NCBI GenBank assembly: GCA_026989715.1
Contig: JALSIU010000336.1
Span: forward strand, 1 to 8,431
DNA from: Methylomonas sp.
Lineage (GTDB): Bacteria > Pseudomonadota > Gammaproteobacteria > Methylococcales > Methylomonadaceae
DNA: 8,431 nucleotides
Reading direction: 5' to 3'
Shown here one piece after another: positions 1 through 5,554 of the stretch. A model generated the notes under the pieces. That model was not told the DNA's origin, ran no database searches, and saw only the letters and a list, made by a program, of their open reading frames with translations. Positions within the stretch are counted from its first letter, which is position 1. Every line of letters begins with the position of its first letter. The position numbers and the translations under genes are program-made.

Positions 1-576
1 TTCTATGTCAAATGCTTGCAGTAGTTGAATCAGTTTAATTAAAGGCAATCCTACTAGAGCATTAGGGTCATCACCTGCAATGCGTTCAAATAGGGCGATG
101 CCTAAACCTTCTGATTTAAAGCTTCCAGCGCAATGATAGGGTTGTTCGATATTAATGTAGTGGTTTATTTGTGGTGTGGTTAAATTTTTAAAGTAAACGG
201 TGCAAATATCTAAGGCACTCCTAAGCTGGTTATTTGTTGTATCTAATACGCAGACACTGGTGTAAAATTTTACCTGCTTGCCTGAACAGAGCAATAATTG
301 CTCAATTGCCGCTTGTTTATGGCCAGGTTTATGCAGTTGTGTTTTATCGACCATTGCTACTTGGTCTGAGCCAATAATAAAATGATTAGGGTAGCTTGTG
401 GCAAGTGCTCTTGCTTTTTCTTCTGCCAAGCGCACGGCTAATTCTGTGGGTAACTCCTGCCCTTTTATGTTTTCATCAATATTGGGTTGAGCGCAGATAA
501 AGCGCAAATTCAGCTTTTCTAATAATGCTTTGCGGTATTTTGAACCGGATGCTAAGACTAGGCTATTGGTTTGCAT
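1..576 (-). CDS. yceF: Maf/YceF family nucleotide pyrophosphatase (m7GTP-type), 3' end cut by window edge
   Basis: Reading the minus strand from an ATG at 576-574 gives 192 open codons running off the left edge. E. coli YceF has 194 residues, so only a few residues and the stop are missing. The protein opens with the Maf signature LVLASGSKYRKALLEKL (residues 6-22, phosphate-binding loop). It has GSDQV at 69-73 with the likely catalytic Asp71, CAGSFKSEG at 149-157 and GDDPNALVGLPL at 168-179. These motif variants are those of the YceF subgroup, which in E. coli hydrolyses 7-methyl-GTP to the monophosphate and pyrophosphate, rather than those of the dTTP/UTP-specific YhdE subgroup. The enzyme should be cytosolic and is thought to keep modified nucleotides out of nucleic acids. 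It is transcribed away from yceD across a 49-bp spacer, as in E. coli. No Shine-Dalgarno sequence precedes the ATG and no convincing promoter for it was found. Family assignment is secure; substrate is inferred from the subgroup. Confidence 0.93.
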   Translation of the reverse strand, partial: MQTNSLVLASGSKYRKALLEKLNLRFICAQPNIDENIKGQELPTELAVRLAEEKARALATSYPNHFIIGSDQVAMVDKTQLHKPGHKQAAIEQLLLCSGKQVKFYTSVCVLDTTNNQLRSALDICTVYFKNLTTPQINHYINIEQPYHCAGSFKSEGLGIALFERIAGDDPNALVGLPLIKLIQLLQAFDIE

Positions 577-586
577 AATAATTAAA

Positions 587-616
587 TTGACAGAAAGCTA
601 TAAATACCGCTATTAT
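587..616 (+). promoter_or_regulatory. sigma70-type promoter for yceD-rpmF
   Basis: A perfect -35 box TTGACA lies at 587-592. After an 18-nt spacer comes TATTAT at 611-616, five of six bases of the -10 consensus. Initiation would fall about seven bases on, near 623, only about three bases before the yceD ATG at 626. A second -10-like TATAAA at 599-604 has no good -35 partner; if used it would give a leader of about 15 nt. The element lies in the divergent spacer with maf. No equally good promoter was found for maf on the other strand. Confidence 0.7.
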
Positions 617-625
617 TGCATAGTT

Positions 626-1147
626 ATGTCAGATCAATTACCAGAACTTATAGATCCCGTTGTATTCGCTGAAAGGCGCAGCCATATAGTAGGCATGCTA
701 GGCTTGCAACGGTTAGATAGACTTAGTGATTTTCTTTTTAATCAAGAAGGGGAATTGCAAGTTGATTTGCAATTTTATAAGGGCGGTAAAGTTCCTATTA
801 TTGAAGGGCGCATTAAGGGGCATTTGAATTTAACGTGTCAAAGTTGTATGCAACCCCTTGACTGGTTTGTCGATAAGACCGTCAAGATAGGCATGGTGCA
901 AAGCATAGAGCAAGCTGATCGTTTAGAGGAAGGTTTTGAACCTATGATGGTTGAAGACAATAAAATGTCTTTACCTGCCATTATTGAGGATGAAGTAATT
1001 ATTGCATTACCTGATTACCCTAGGCATGCAAATGAATGCTTTCAATTTACATCAACTGAAAAGCTCCCTGAGCCTCAGATAGAAGAACAAGAGCCTGACA
1101 ACCCTTTTTCTGTTTTAGCTAAACTAAAAATTACCGGAGACCAATAA
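626..1147 (+). CDS. yceD: YceD (DUF177), 23S rRNA accumulation protein
   Basis: The 173-residue protein has the same length as E. coli YceD and matches it along its length. It starts MSDQLPELIDP, like the E. coli protein's LPLTLDP opening. It has the paired cysteines CQSC at 71-74 (E. coli CQRC), the acidic stretch EDEVIIALPDYPRH at 121-134, and ends NPFSVLAKLK (159-168). DUF177 proteins are needed for normal 23S rRNA accumulation in bacteria and chloroplasts; the molecular mechanism is not settled, and the Cys pair may bind metal. The frame stays open upstream to an ATG at 530, but that would add 32 unconserved residues, run 47 bp into maf and start upstream of the promoter, so ATG 626 is preferred. 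No Shine-Dalgarno sequence precedes it, which fits a very short or absent leader. The stop TAA shares its last A with the rpmF ATG, so the two genes are probably translationally coupled. Confidence 0.93.
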   Translation: MSDQLPELIDPVVFAERRSHIVGMLGLQRLDRLSDFLFNQEGELQVDLQFYKGGKVPIIEGRIKGHLNLTCQSCMQPLDWFVDKTVKIGMVQSIEQADRLEEGFEPMMVEDNKMSLPAIIEDEVIIALPDYPRHANECFQFTSTEKLPEPQIEEQEPDNPFSVLAKLKITGDQ

Positions 1148-1326
1148 TGGCCGTACAAAAAAGCAAAGTAACTCGTTCAAGACGTGGACAGCGTCGTTCG
1201 CATGATTCATTAACAGCAAAAACACTGTCTCAAGACCCTACAACGGGTGAAACTCATTTACGTCATCATGTGACTCCTGATGGTTTTTTCAAAGGTCGCC
1301 AAATTGTAGCGAGTGACGAAGATTAA
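1147..1326 (+). CDS. rpmF: 50S ribosomal protein L32 (bL32)
   Basis: This 59-codon gene encodes bL32, a small protein of the large ribosomal subunit. It starts MAVQKSKVTRSRRGQRRSHD, nearly identical to the E. coli start, followed by the conserved LRHH (38-41) and DGFFKGRQI (45-53). The N-terminal third is rich in Arg and Lys, as expected for rRNA binding. There is no cysteine anywhere, so this is the zinc-free (C-minus) form of L32, as in E. coli. A clear Shine-Dalgarno GGAG at 1136-1139 sits seven bases before the ATG, inside the end of yceD, and the stop/start overlap is TAATG. A hairpin terminator follows 52 bases after the stop. The yceD-rpmF-plsX order is conserved across Gammaproteobacteria and ties ribosome synthesis to lipid genes. 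Confidence 0.97.
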   Translation: MAVQKSKVTRSRRGQRRSHDSLTAKTLSQDPTTGETHLRHHVTPDGFFKGRQIVASDED

Positions 1327-1378
1327 GTTGATTTTGCTTGTGCGATTATTGTGCAGTCTTAACGTTTAATCAATTTTG

Positions 1379-1406
1379 AAAGCCGGGCTTTATGTCCGGC
1401 TTTTTT
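1379..1406 (+). terminator. intrinsic terminator or attenuator between rpmF and plsX
   Basis: The arm AAAGCCGGG (1379-1387) pairs with TCCGGCTTT (1395-1403), nine pairs with one G-T wobble, around the 7-base loop CTTTATG. The T run continues to 1406 (six T at 1401-1406). This is a textbook rho-independent terminator. Only 27 bases remain before the plsX start and no promoter is visible in them, so it probably reduces rather than abolishes read-through into plsX. The loop contains the ATG at 1392 that would extend the plsX reading frame. Confidence 0.8.
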
Positions 1407-1418
1407 ATAAGAGCTTTT

Positions 1419-1422
1419 GGAG
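1419..1422 (+). promoter_or_regulatory. Shine-Dalgarno site that fixes the plsX start
   Basis: GGAG lies 11 bases before the GTG at 1434. That spacing is slightly long but usable. The site lies downstream of the alternative ATG at 1392, so it cannot serve that start. Confidence 0.6.
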
Positions 1423-1433
1423 TTTTTGTTGAC

Positions 1434-2462
1434 GTGAGTTTGATAATTTCAATTGATGCTATGGGCGGCGATCATGGTACCCGTACCACTATCCCTGCTG
1501 CATTGGATTGTTTGCGTAACAATCCTAATTTACAACTTATCCTAGTGGGTGATGAGCAGGTATTAATGCCGTTACTTGAACAAGGTTTGCTTGAATTTAA
1601 AGATCGTTTGTCTATTCAGCATGCTTCACAGTGTGTCGCAATGGATGAATCACCTGCAAAAGCGTTAAAAAACAAAAAAGATTCTTCTATGCGTGTGGCC
1701 ATTAATTTGGTGCGCGAAGGCCGCGCTGATGCCTGTGTGAGTGCGGGTAATACGGGTGCATTAATGGCAACGGCTCGGTTTGTTTTGAAAATGATGCCTG
1801 GGATTGACAGGCCAGCTATTATGTCATCGATGCCCTCTATTTTTGGGCATACACATGTGTTGGATTTGGGGGCTAATGTTGACAGTTCGGCAGAAAATTT
1901 ATTTCAATTTGCAGTGATGGGAACTGAGGTTGTAAAAGCTCTGGAAAATACGGCATCACCTAAGGTAGGCCTACTTAATATCGGTGAGGAAGATACCAAA
2001 GGTAATGAACAAGTCAAATCTGCTGCTAAATTATTGGAAAATTCACATCTCAATTATATCGGTTATGTCGAAGGCAACTCCTTGAATGCAGGGGATGAAA
2101 AGGTTGATTTGATTGTGTGTGATGGCTTTGTGGGGAATATTGCATTGAAGTCTATCGAAGGCGCGGCAAAAATGATTACATCGATTATGAAGGAGTCTTT
2201 TGCTAAGAACGCTTTGACTAAAGTGGTTGCATTAATGGCTTACCCTGTCTTAAAAGCCATTAAAGATAGGATAGACCCAAGGCTGCATAATGGCGCAAGT
2301 TTTCTGGGTTTGAAAGGGCTTGTGATAAAAAGTCATGGTGGTGCAGATGCGCTTGCGTTTAAAACGGCTATTCATGTCGCTGAAGTAGAAGTTGAAAAAA
2401 ATGTCATTCAAAAAATTAGTGAACAGGTAGAGCACGCTCTAAGTAGGAGAGAAAACGTATGA
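1434..2462 (+). CDS. plsX: phosphate acyltransferase PlsX
   Basis: PlsX transfers the acyl chain from acyl-ACP to phosphate, giving acyl-phosphate, which PlsY uses to acylate glycerol-3-phosphate. It is a cytosolic, membrane-associated enzyme. From the GTG at 1434 the protein has 342 residues, within the usual family size. It starts with the family signature SIDAMGGDHG (6-15) and has DESPAKALKNKKDSSM (71-86), SAGNTGAL (103-110), LDLGANVD (143-150), CDGFVGN (229-235) and NGASFLGLKG (286-295). The frame is open upstream to an ATG at 1392. That ATG lies in the loop of the terminator hairpin, would add 14 unconserved residues and has no Shine-Dalgarno, so GTG is the better start. The stop overlaps the fabH ATG by four bases (ATGA), suggesting translational coupling. 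The usual PlsX function is assigned with high certainty; only the start is arguable. Confidence 0.95.
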   Translation: MSLIISIDAMGGDHGTRTTIPAALDCLRNNPNLQLILVGDEQVLMPLLEQGLLEFKDRLSIQHASQCVAMDESPAKALKNKKDSSMRVAINLVREGRADACVSAGNTGALMATARFVLKMMPGIDRPAIMSSMPSIFGHTHVLDLGANVDSSAENLFQFAVMGTEVVKALENTASPKVGLLNIGEEDTKGNEQVKSAAKLLENSHLNYIGYVEGNSLNAGDEKVDLIVCDGFVGNIALKSIEGAAKMITSIMKESFAKNALTKVVALMAYPVLKAIKDRIDPRLHNGASFLGLKGLVIKSHGGADALAFKTAIHVAEVEVEKNVIQKISEQVEHALSRRENV

Positions 2463-3421
2463 CAGTTTATGCGCGAGTAATAGGGACGGGCGGGTATTTA
2501 CCGGCTGAAATTAAAACGAATGAAGATATTTCCAAAACGGTTGATACTTCAGATAGCTGGATTTTTGAGCGTACCGGCATTACCAGTCGGCGTATAGCGG
2601 CTGCACATGAAACAGCGTCGAGTATGGCAGAGATTGCGGCGCGGCAAGCCATTGAAATGGCAGCGATTGCAGCTGAAGAAATTGATTTGATTATAGTGGC
2701 CACCGGCACCCCCGATAATGTTTACCCAAGTACCGGCTGTATGTTGCAACATCGCTTGGGTATAAAAAAATGTGTTGCTTTTGATATACAAGCCGCCTGT
2801 TCAGGTTCAATTTTTGGTTTGGACATGGCAAATCAATATATCAAATCAGGGGCAGCGAAGACCGTTTTGGTTGTGGGGGCTGAAATTTGTTCGCGTATTG
2901 TTGACTGGACAGATAGAGGAACTTGTATTTTATTTGGTGATGGAGCCGGCGCTGTTTTATTACAAGCTGCAGAACAAGAAGGTATTTTATCAACCCATAT
3001 TCATTCCGACGGTCGTTTTGAAGATTTATTAAAATGCCCTAATCCGCAAGCATTAGGTGAGCCGGATGTGGCTGGTTATATTTCCATGAAGGGAAATGAA
3101 GTCTTTAAAGTGGCAGTCAATACTTTAGGGCGTATTGTTGATGAAACTTTAGCGGCTAATAATATGCAAAAGTCCGATATTGACTGGCTGGTGCCGCATC
3201 AGGCAAATATTCGTATTATTGCTGCTACGGCAAAAAAATTAAAAATGTCGATGGATCATGTCGTGGTGACTTTGCAAGAGCAAGGTAACACGTCTTCTGC
3301 CTCTGTCTTGCTTGCTTTTAATGAAGCAGTAAGAGATGGACGAATTCAACGTGGGCATGTGGTTTTATTGGAAGCATTTGGTGCGGGCTTTACATGGGGT
3401 TCTGCACTCATTAGGTATTAG
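2459..3421 (+). CDS. fabH: 3-oxoacyl-ACP synthase III (KAS III, FabH)
   Basis: FabH condenses an acyl-CoA starter (normally acetyl-CoA) with malonyl-ACP and so begins type II fatty acid synthesis. The 320-residue product has the complete Cys-His-Asn triad: Cys114 in IQAACSGS (110-117), His247 in VPHQAN (245-250) and Asn277 in EQGNTSSAS (274-282), matching Cys112, His244 and Asn274 of the E. coli enzyme. The N-terminal GTGGYLP (9-15), DSWIFERTGI (32-41) and C-terminal FGAGFTWG (307-314) are also typical. It should act as a cytosolic homodimer. AGGAGA at 2445-2450 lies eight bases before the ATG, and the start overlaps the plsX stop by four bases. fabD follows after 10 bases. Starter specificity (acetyl versus longer or branched) cannot be read from sequence alone. 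Confidence 0.97.
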   Translation: MTVYARVIGTGGYLPAEIKTNEDISKTVDTSDSWIFERTGITSRRIAAAHETASSMAEIAARQAIEMAAIAAEEIDLIIVATGTPDNVYPSTGCMLQHRLGIKKCVAFDIQAACSGSIFGLDMANQYIKSGAAKTVLVVGAEICSRIVDWTDRGTCILFGDGAGAVLLQAAEQEGILSTHIHSDGRFEDLLKCPNPQALGEPDVAGYISMKGNEVFKVAVNTLGRIVDETLAANNMQKSDIDWLVPHQANIRIIAATAKKLKMSMDHVVVTLQEQGNTSSASVLLAFNEAVRDGRIQRGHVVLLEAFGAGFTWGSALIRY

Positions 3422-3431
3422 AAGGTTATTT

Positions 3432-4385
3432 ATGAGTGAACAAAATAAGCAGCTTGTTTTTGTTTTTCCAGGGCAAGGCTCGCAATCTGTAGGGATGATG
3501 ACGGAATTAGCCGTTATATACCCGGATATTAAAGCAACTTTTGCTGAAGCATCCGCTGTTTTAGGTGTTGATTTATGGCAAATGGTAACAGAAGGGCCTG
3601 CTGAAGAATTAAATCAAACCCATAATACGCAACCGGCAATGTTAGTGGCAGGGGTTGCGTTATGGAGAGTGTGGTGTGCTGAATCGGAAGTCAGGCCAGC
3701 CTTTATGGCAGGGCATAGTTTGGGGGAATATACCGCTTTAGTATGTGCAGGTGCCTTAGATTTTAAAGATGCCGTTGCGTTGGTTGCAGAAAGAGGGCGT
3801 TATATGCAAGAAGCTGTGCCTGCGGGTACGGGAGCAATGGCTGCCATTTTGGGTTTAACGGATGAGCAAGTGATTCAGGTCTGTGCTGATGCGGCACAAG
3901 GCGAAGTCTGTGCCGCGGTAAATTTTAACTCACCAGGGCAGGTAGTCATCGCAGGTAGTCATACTGCAATTGATAGGGCAATGCCGGCGGCAAAAGAAGC
4001 CGGTGCAAAACGCGCGGTTAAATTACCGGTCAGTGTGCCGTCACATTGTGCTTTAATGAAACCTGCCGCCGAAAAACTCGCTGTGAAAATGCAAGATATT
4101 CATTTTGCTAAGCCTGATGCGGTATTATTGCATAATGTTGATGTGCAGGCGCATATTGATACCGATGCAATGCGTCTTGCTTTAACAGAGCAGTTATTTC
4201 AGCCGGTACGCTGGGTAGAAACGATAAATGCACTGACTGAGCAAGGTGTTACGACCATAGCCGAAATGGGGCCTGGTAAAGTTTTATTCGGTCTGAACAA
4301 GCGTATTGTAAAATCAGCCGAGCATTTTACGGTACATAACCCTGAAACATTGACTCAATTGTTGGAGCATTTTTCTAATGACTAA
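3432..4385 (+). CDS. fabD: malonyl-CoA:ACP transacylase FabD
   Basis: FabD moves malonyl from CoA to the phosphopantetheine of ACP, supplying the extender for FabH and FabF. The 317-residue protein has the acyltransferase active site: FPGQGSQ (12-18), nucleophile Ser96 in GHSLGEY (94-100), Arg121 in ERGRYMQ (120-126, binds the malonyl carboxylate) and His205 in VPSHCALM (202-209). These correspond to Ser92, Arg117 and His201 in E. coli. The frame is open back to an ATG at 3336, but that would run into fabH by 86 bases and add 32 unconserved residues. ATG 3432, with AAGG at 3422-3425 six bases before it, gives the normal N-terminus. The gene ends 8 bases inside fabG, so FabD and FabG translation is probably coupled. 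Confidence 0.97.
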   Translation: MSEQNKQLVFVFPGQGSQSVGMMTELAVIYPDIKATFAEASAVLGVDLWQMVTEGPAEELNQTHNTQPAMLVAGVALWRVWCAESEVRPAFMAGHSLGEYTALVCAGALDFKDAVALVAERGRYMQEAVPAGTGAMAAILGLTDEQVIQVCADAAQGEVCAAVNFNSPGQVVIAGSHTAIDRAMPAAKEAGAKRAVKLPVSVPSHCALMKPAAEKLAVKMQDIHFAKPDAVLLHNVDVQAHIDTDAMRLALTEQLFQPVRWVETINALTEQGVTTIAEMGPGKVLFGLNKRIVKSAEHFTVHNPETLTQLLEHFSND

Positions 4386-5106
4386 AAAAGTAGCCTTAGT
4401 AACGGGGGCAAGCCGCGGTATTGGCCGTGCTATTGCCGAAAAATTAGCAGATGATGGTTTTTTTATTATTGGAACTGCCACATCTGATGGGGGGGCAGGT
4501 GCTATTTCTGCCTATTTGGCTGATAATGGTACGGGGATGAAATTGGACGTGGCTAATGCTGACTCCATTGCCGAAGTCATGCAGCAAATTGTGGATGCAT
4601 ATGGCGCACCTGCTGTTTTAGTCAATAATGCAGGCATTACGCGTGATAATTTGTTGATGCGCATGAAAGAAGACGAGTGGGATGATATTATCAATACCAA
4701 CTTAAGCTCTGTTTTTAGAATGAGCAAGGCGGTATTAAGAGGCATGATGAAAGCGAGGTCTGGCCGTATTATCAATATCGCTTCTGTTGTAGGCGCAACA
4801 GGGAATGCTGGGCAAGCAAACTATGCCGCTGCTAAAGCGGGTATGGTGGGCTTTGCTAAATCTATGGCGAAAGAGGTAGGTTTACGTGGGATTACGGTGA
4901 ATACGGTTGCACCAGGCTTTATTGATACGGATATGACACGAGAATTAGCCGATGAGCATAAGCAAGTGTTATTATCTGGAATTCCGTTAGGACGCTTAGG
5001 TGATGCAAAAGAAATTGCTCATGCGGTTGCATTTTTAGCATCTGAAGGGGCTTCTTACATTACAGGTGAAACCCTGCATGTGAATGGTGGAATGTTTATG
5101 GCTTAA
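4378..5106 (+). CDS. fabG: 3-oxoacyl-ACP reductase FabG
   Basis: FabG performs the NADPH-dependent reduction of 3-oxoacyl-ACP to (R)-3-hydroxyacyl-ACP in each elongation round. The 242-residue product is a classical short-chain dehydrogenase: glycine-rich nucleotide-binding TGASRGIG (9-16), NNAGITRDN (83-91), catalytic Asn108, Ser136 in INIASVVG (132-139), Tyr149 and Lys153 in YAAAKAG (149-155), and the C-terminal GGMFMA. The triad spacing equals that of E. coli FabG (Ser138, Tyr151, Lys155). The position between fabD and acpP identifies it as the fatty acid enzyme rather than one of the many look-alike reductases. The ATG lies 8 bases inside fabD, with GGAG at 4364-4367 ten bases upstream. 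A palindrome spans its stop codon, and the acpP promoter lies just after it. Confidence 0.97.
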   Translation: MTKKVALVTGASRGIGRAIAEKLADDGFFIIGTATSDGGAGAISAYLADNGTGMKLDVANADSIAEVMQQIVDAYGAPAVLVNNAGITRDNLLMRMKEDEWDDIINTNLSSVFRMSKAVLRGMMKARSGRIINIASVVGATGNAGQANYAAAKAGMVGFAKSMAKEVGLRGITVNTVAPGFIDTDMTRELADEHKQVLLSGIPLGRLGDAKEIAHAVAFLASEGASYITGETLHVNGGMFMA

Positions 5107-5131
5107 AATTATGTTATTTTCATAATTTTAA
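5103..5131. repeat. 11-bp perfect AT-rich inverted repeat over the fabG stop and the acpP promoter
   Basis: TTAAAATTATG (5103-5113) is the exact reverse complement of CATAATTTTAA (5121-5131), separated by the seven bases TTATTTT. It begins at the fabG stop codon and ends three bases before the acpP -10 box, so it covers the -35 region of that promoter. As RNA it would form a weak all-A/U hairpin with only one G-C pair and no following U tract, so it is a poor terminator. As DNA it could be an operator for a dimeric regulator. The repeat is seen directly; any role is inferred. Confidence 0.6.
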
Positions 5132-5147
5132 AGTATAATTGCCCCGC
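5111..5147 (+). promoter_or_regulatory. acpP promoter with GC-rich discriminator
   Basis: A perfect -10 box TATAAT lies at 5134-5139. A 17-nt spacer would place the -35 at 5111-5116 (ATGTTA, only three consensus bases), which overlaps the inverted repeat. The bases after the -10, TGCCCCGC (5140-5147), form a G/C-rich discriminator of the kind found at stringently controlled rRNA promoters. Transcription should start near 5146, giving a leader of about 91 nt. A separate acpP promoter in the fabG-acpP gap is known in E. coli, which supports this reading. Confidence 0.65.
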
Positions 5148-5170
5148 TTATAGAATTCATCTATAAGTGG
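5144..5170 (+). other. hairpin at the 5' end of the acpP leader
   Basis: CCGCTTATAG (5144-5153) pairs with CTATAAGTGG (5161-5170), ten pairs including one G-T wobble, around the loop AATTCAT. The predicted transcription start lies at or next to its foot, so most of the stem would sit at the extreme 5' end of the message, where such stems often slow mRNA decay. A second possible stem, GATGTTG (5194-5200) with CGACATC (5212-5218), lies nearer the start codon. The ribosome site at 5222-5227 is outside both. Confidence 0.55.
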
Positions 5171-5221
5171 ATTGAAGTTAATAATAAAAAAATGATGTTG
5201 TATAGATAAATCGACATCCAT

Positions 5222-5227
5222 TAAGGA
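5222..5227 (+). promoter_or_regulatory. strong acpP ribosome binding site
   Basis: TAAGGA lies nine bases before the acpP ATG and is followed by a stretch made only of A and T, which should be unstructured. It matches the expected very high translation of ACP and contrasts with the weak site of fabF. Confidence 0.75.
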
Positions 5228-5236
5228 AAAAATAAT

Positions 5237-5467
5237 ATGAGTAACATTGAAGAACGTGTAAAGAAAATTGTTGCTGAGCAATTAGGTGTTAAAGAAGATA
5301 TTGCTAACGATGCATCATTCGTAGACGATCTAGGTGCTGATTCTCTTGATACGGTAGAATTAGTTATGGCTTTGGAAGAAGAATTCGAATGTGAAATTCC
5401 TGATGATGATGCTGAAAAAATCACAACCGTACAACAAGCTATAGATTACGTTAACGCAAACAGCTAA
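5237..5467 (+). CDS. acpP: acyl carrier protein AcpP
   Basis: ACP carries growing acyl chains on a 4'-phosphopantetheine attached to a serine by the ACP synthase AcpS. The 76-residue acidic protein starts MSNIEERVKKIVAEQLGV, close to E. coli ACP. The attachment site is Ser36 (counting Met) in LGADSLDTVELVMALEEEF (32-50), the recognition helix II. The first loop (KEDIANDASF) is one residue shorter than in E. coli, and Cys52 replaces the E. coli Thr, giving a free thiol just after helix II. All four Asn codons are AAC, both Phe codons TTC and the Tyr codon TAC. The neighbouring enzymes use many AAT, TTT and TAT codons, so acpP looks adapted for high expression. It has its own promoter, leader and strong ribosome site, and is followed by a long hairpin. 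Identification is certain. Confidence 0.99.
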   Translation: MSNIEERVKKIVAEQLGVKEDIANDASFVDDLGADSLDTVELVMALEEEFECEIPDDDAEKITTVQQAIDYVNANS

Positions 5468-5486
5468 TTTCTTAGCGCGTTTGAAA

Positions 5487-5515
5487 TTAATGGGTAATAT
5501 CATATTGCCCATTAA
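5487..5515 (+). terminator. 13-bp hairpin between acpP and fabF, partial terminator or RNA-stability element
   Basis: TTAATGGGTAATA (5487-5499) pairs with TATTGCCCATTAA (5503-5515) over 13 positions with a single G-T wobble and a three-base loop TCA. Seven T residues follow at 5526-5532, but ten bases after the stem rather than directly, so it is not a standard rho-independent terminator. It could end part of the acpP transcripts, or protect their 3' end after trimming, so that ACP is made in excess over FabF. No promoter is visible between it and fabF. Confidence 0.6.
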
Positions 5516-5542
5516 GACCCCTCTCTTTTTTTATTTCTATTC

Positions 5543-5546
5543 AGGT
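5543..5546 (+). promoter_or_regulatory. weak ribosome binding site for the TTG start of fabF
   Basis: AGGT lies eight bases before TTG 5555. No other Shine-Dalgarno-like sequence is present in the pyrimidine-rich stretch before fabF, and there is no in-frame ATG or GTG near the conserved N-terminus. Confidence 0.5.
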
Positions 5547-5554
5547 ATCCACCA

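Noticed and set aside
530..625. N-terminal extension of yceD from ATG 530
   Set aside because: It overlaps maf by 47 bases, lies across the promoter, and precedes the conserved YceD start with unconserved residues.
577..625. Promoter for maf on the minus strand
   Set aside because: TTTAAT (minus strand, 586-581) resembles a -10 box, but no acceptable -35 lies 16-18 bases upstream, so I do not call it.
2250..2791. Minus-strand open frames opposite plsX and fabH
   Set aside because: They are shadows of conserved coding sequence with no domain, start context or operon partner.
2772..3032. Plus-strand open frame inside fabH
   Set aside because: It lies wholly within fabH, whose frame is intact with all catalytic motifs. 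The frame has no recognisable domain and no ribosome site, so it is a shadow frame.
5107..5236. tRNA or known riboswitch in the fabG-acpP gap
   Set aside because: The spacer is only 130 bases, shows simple stem-loops, and has no cloverleaf, CCA end or recognisable riboswitch core.
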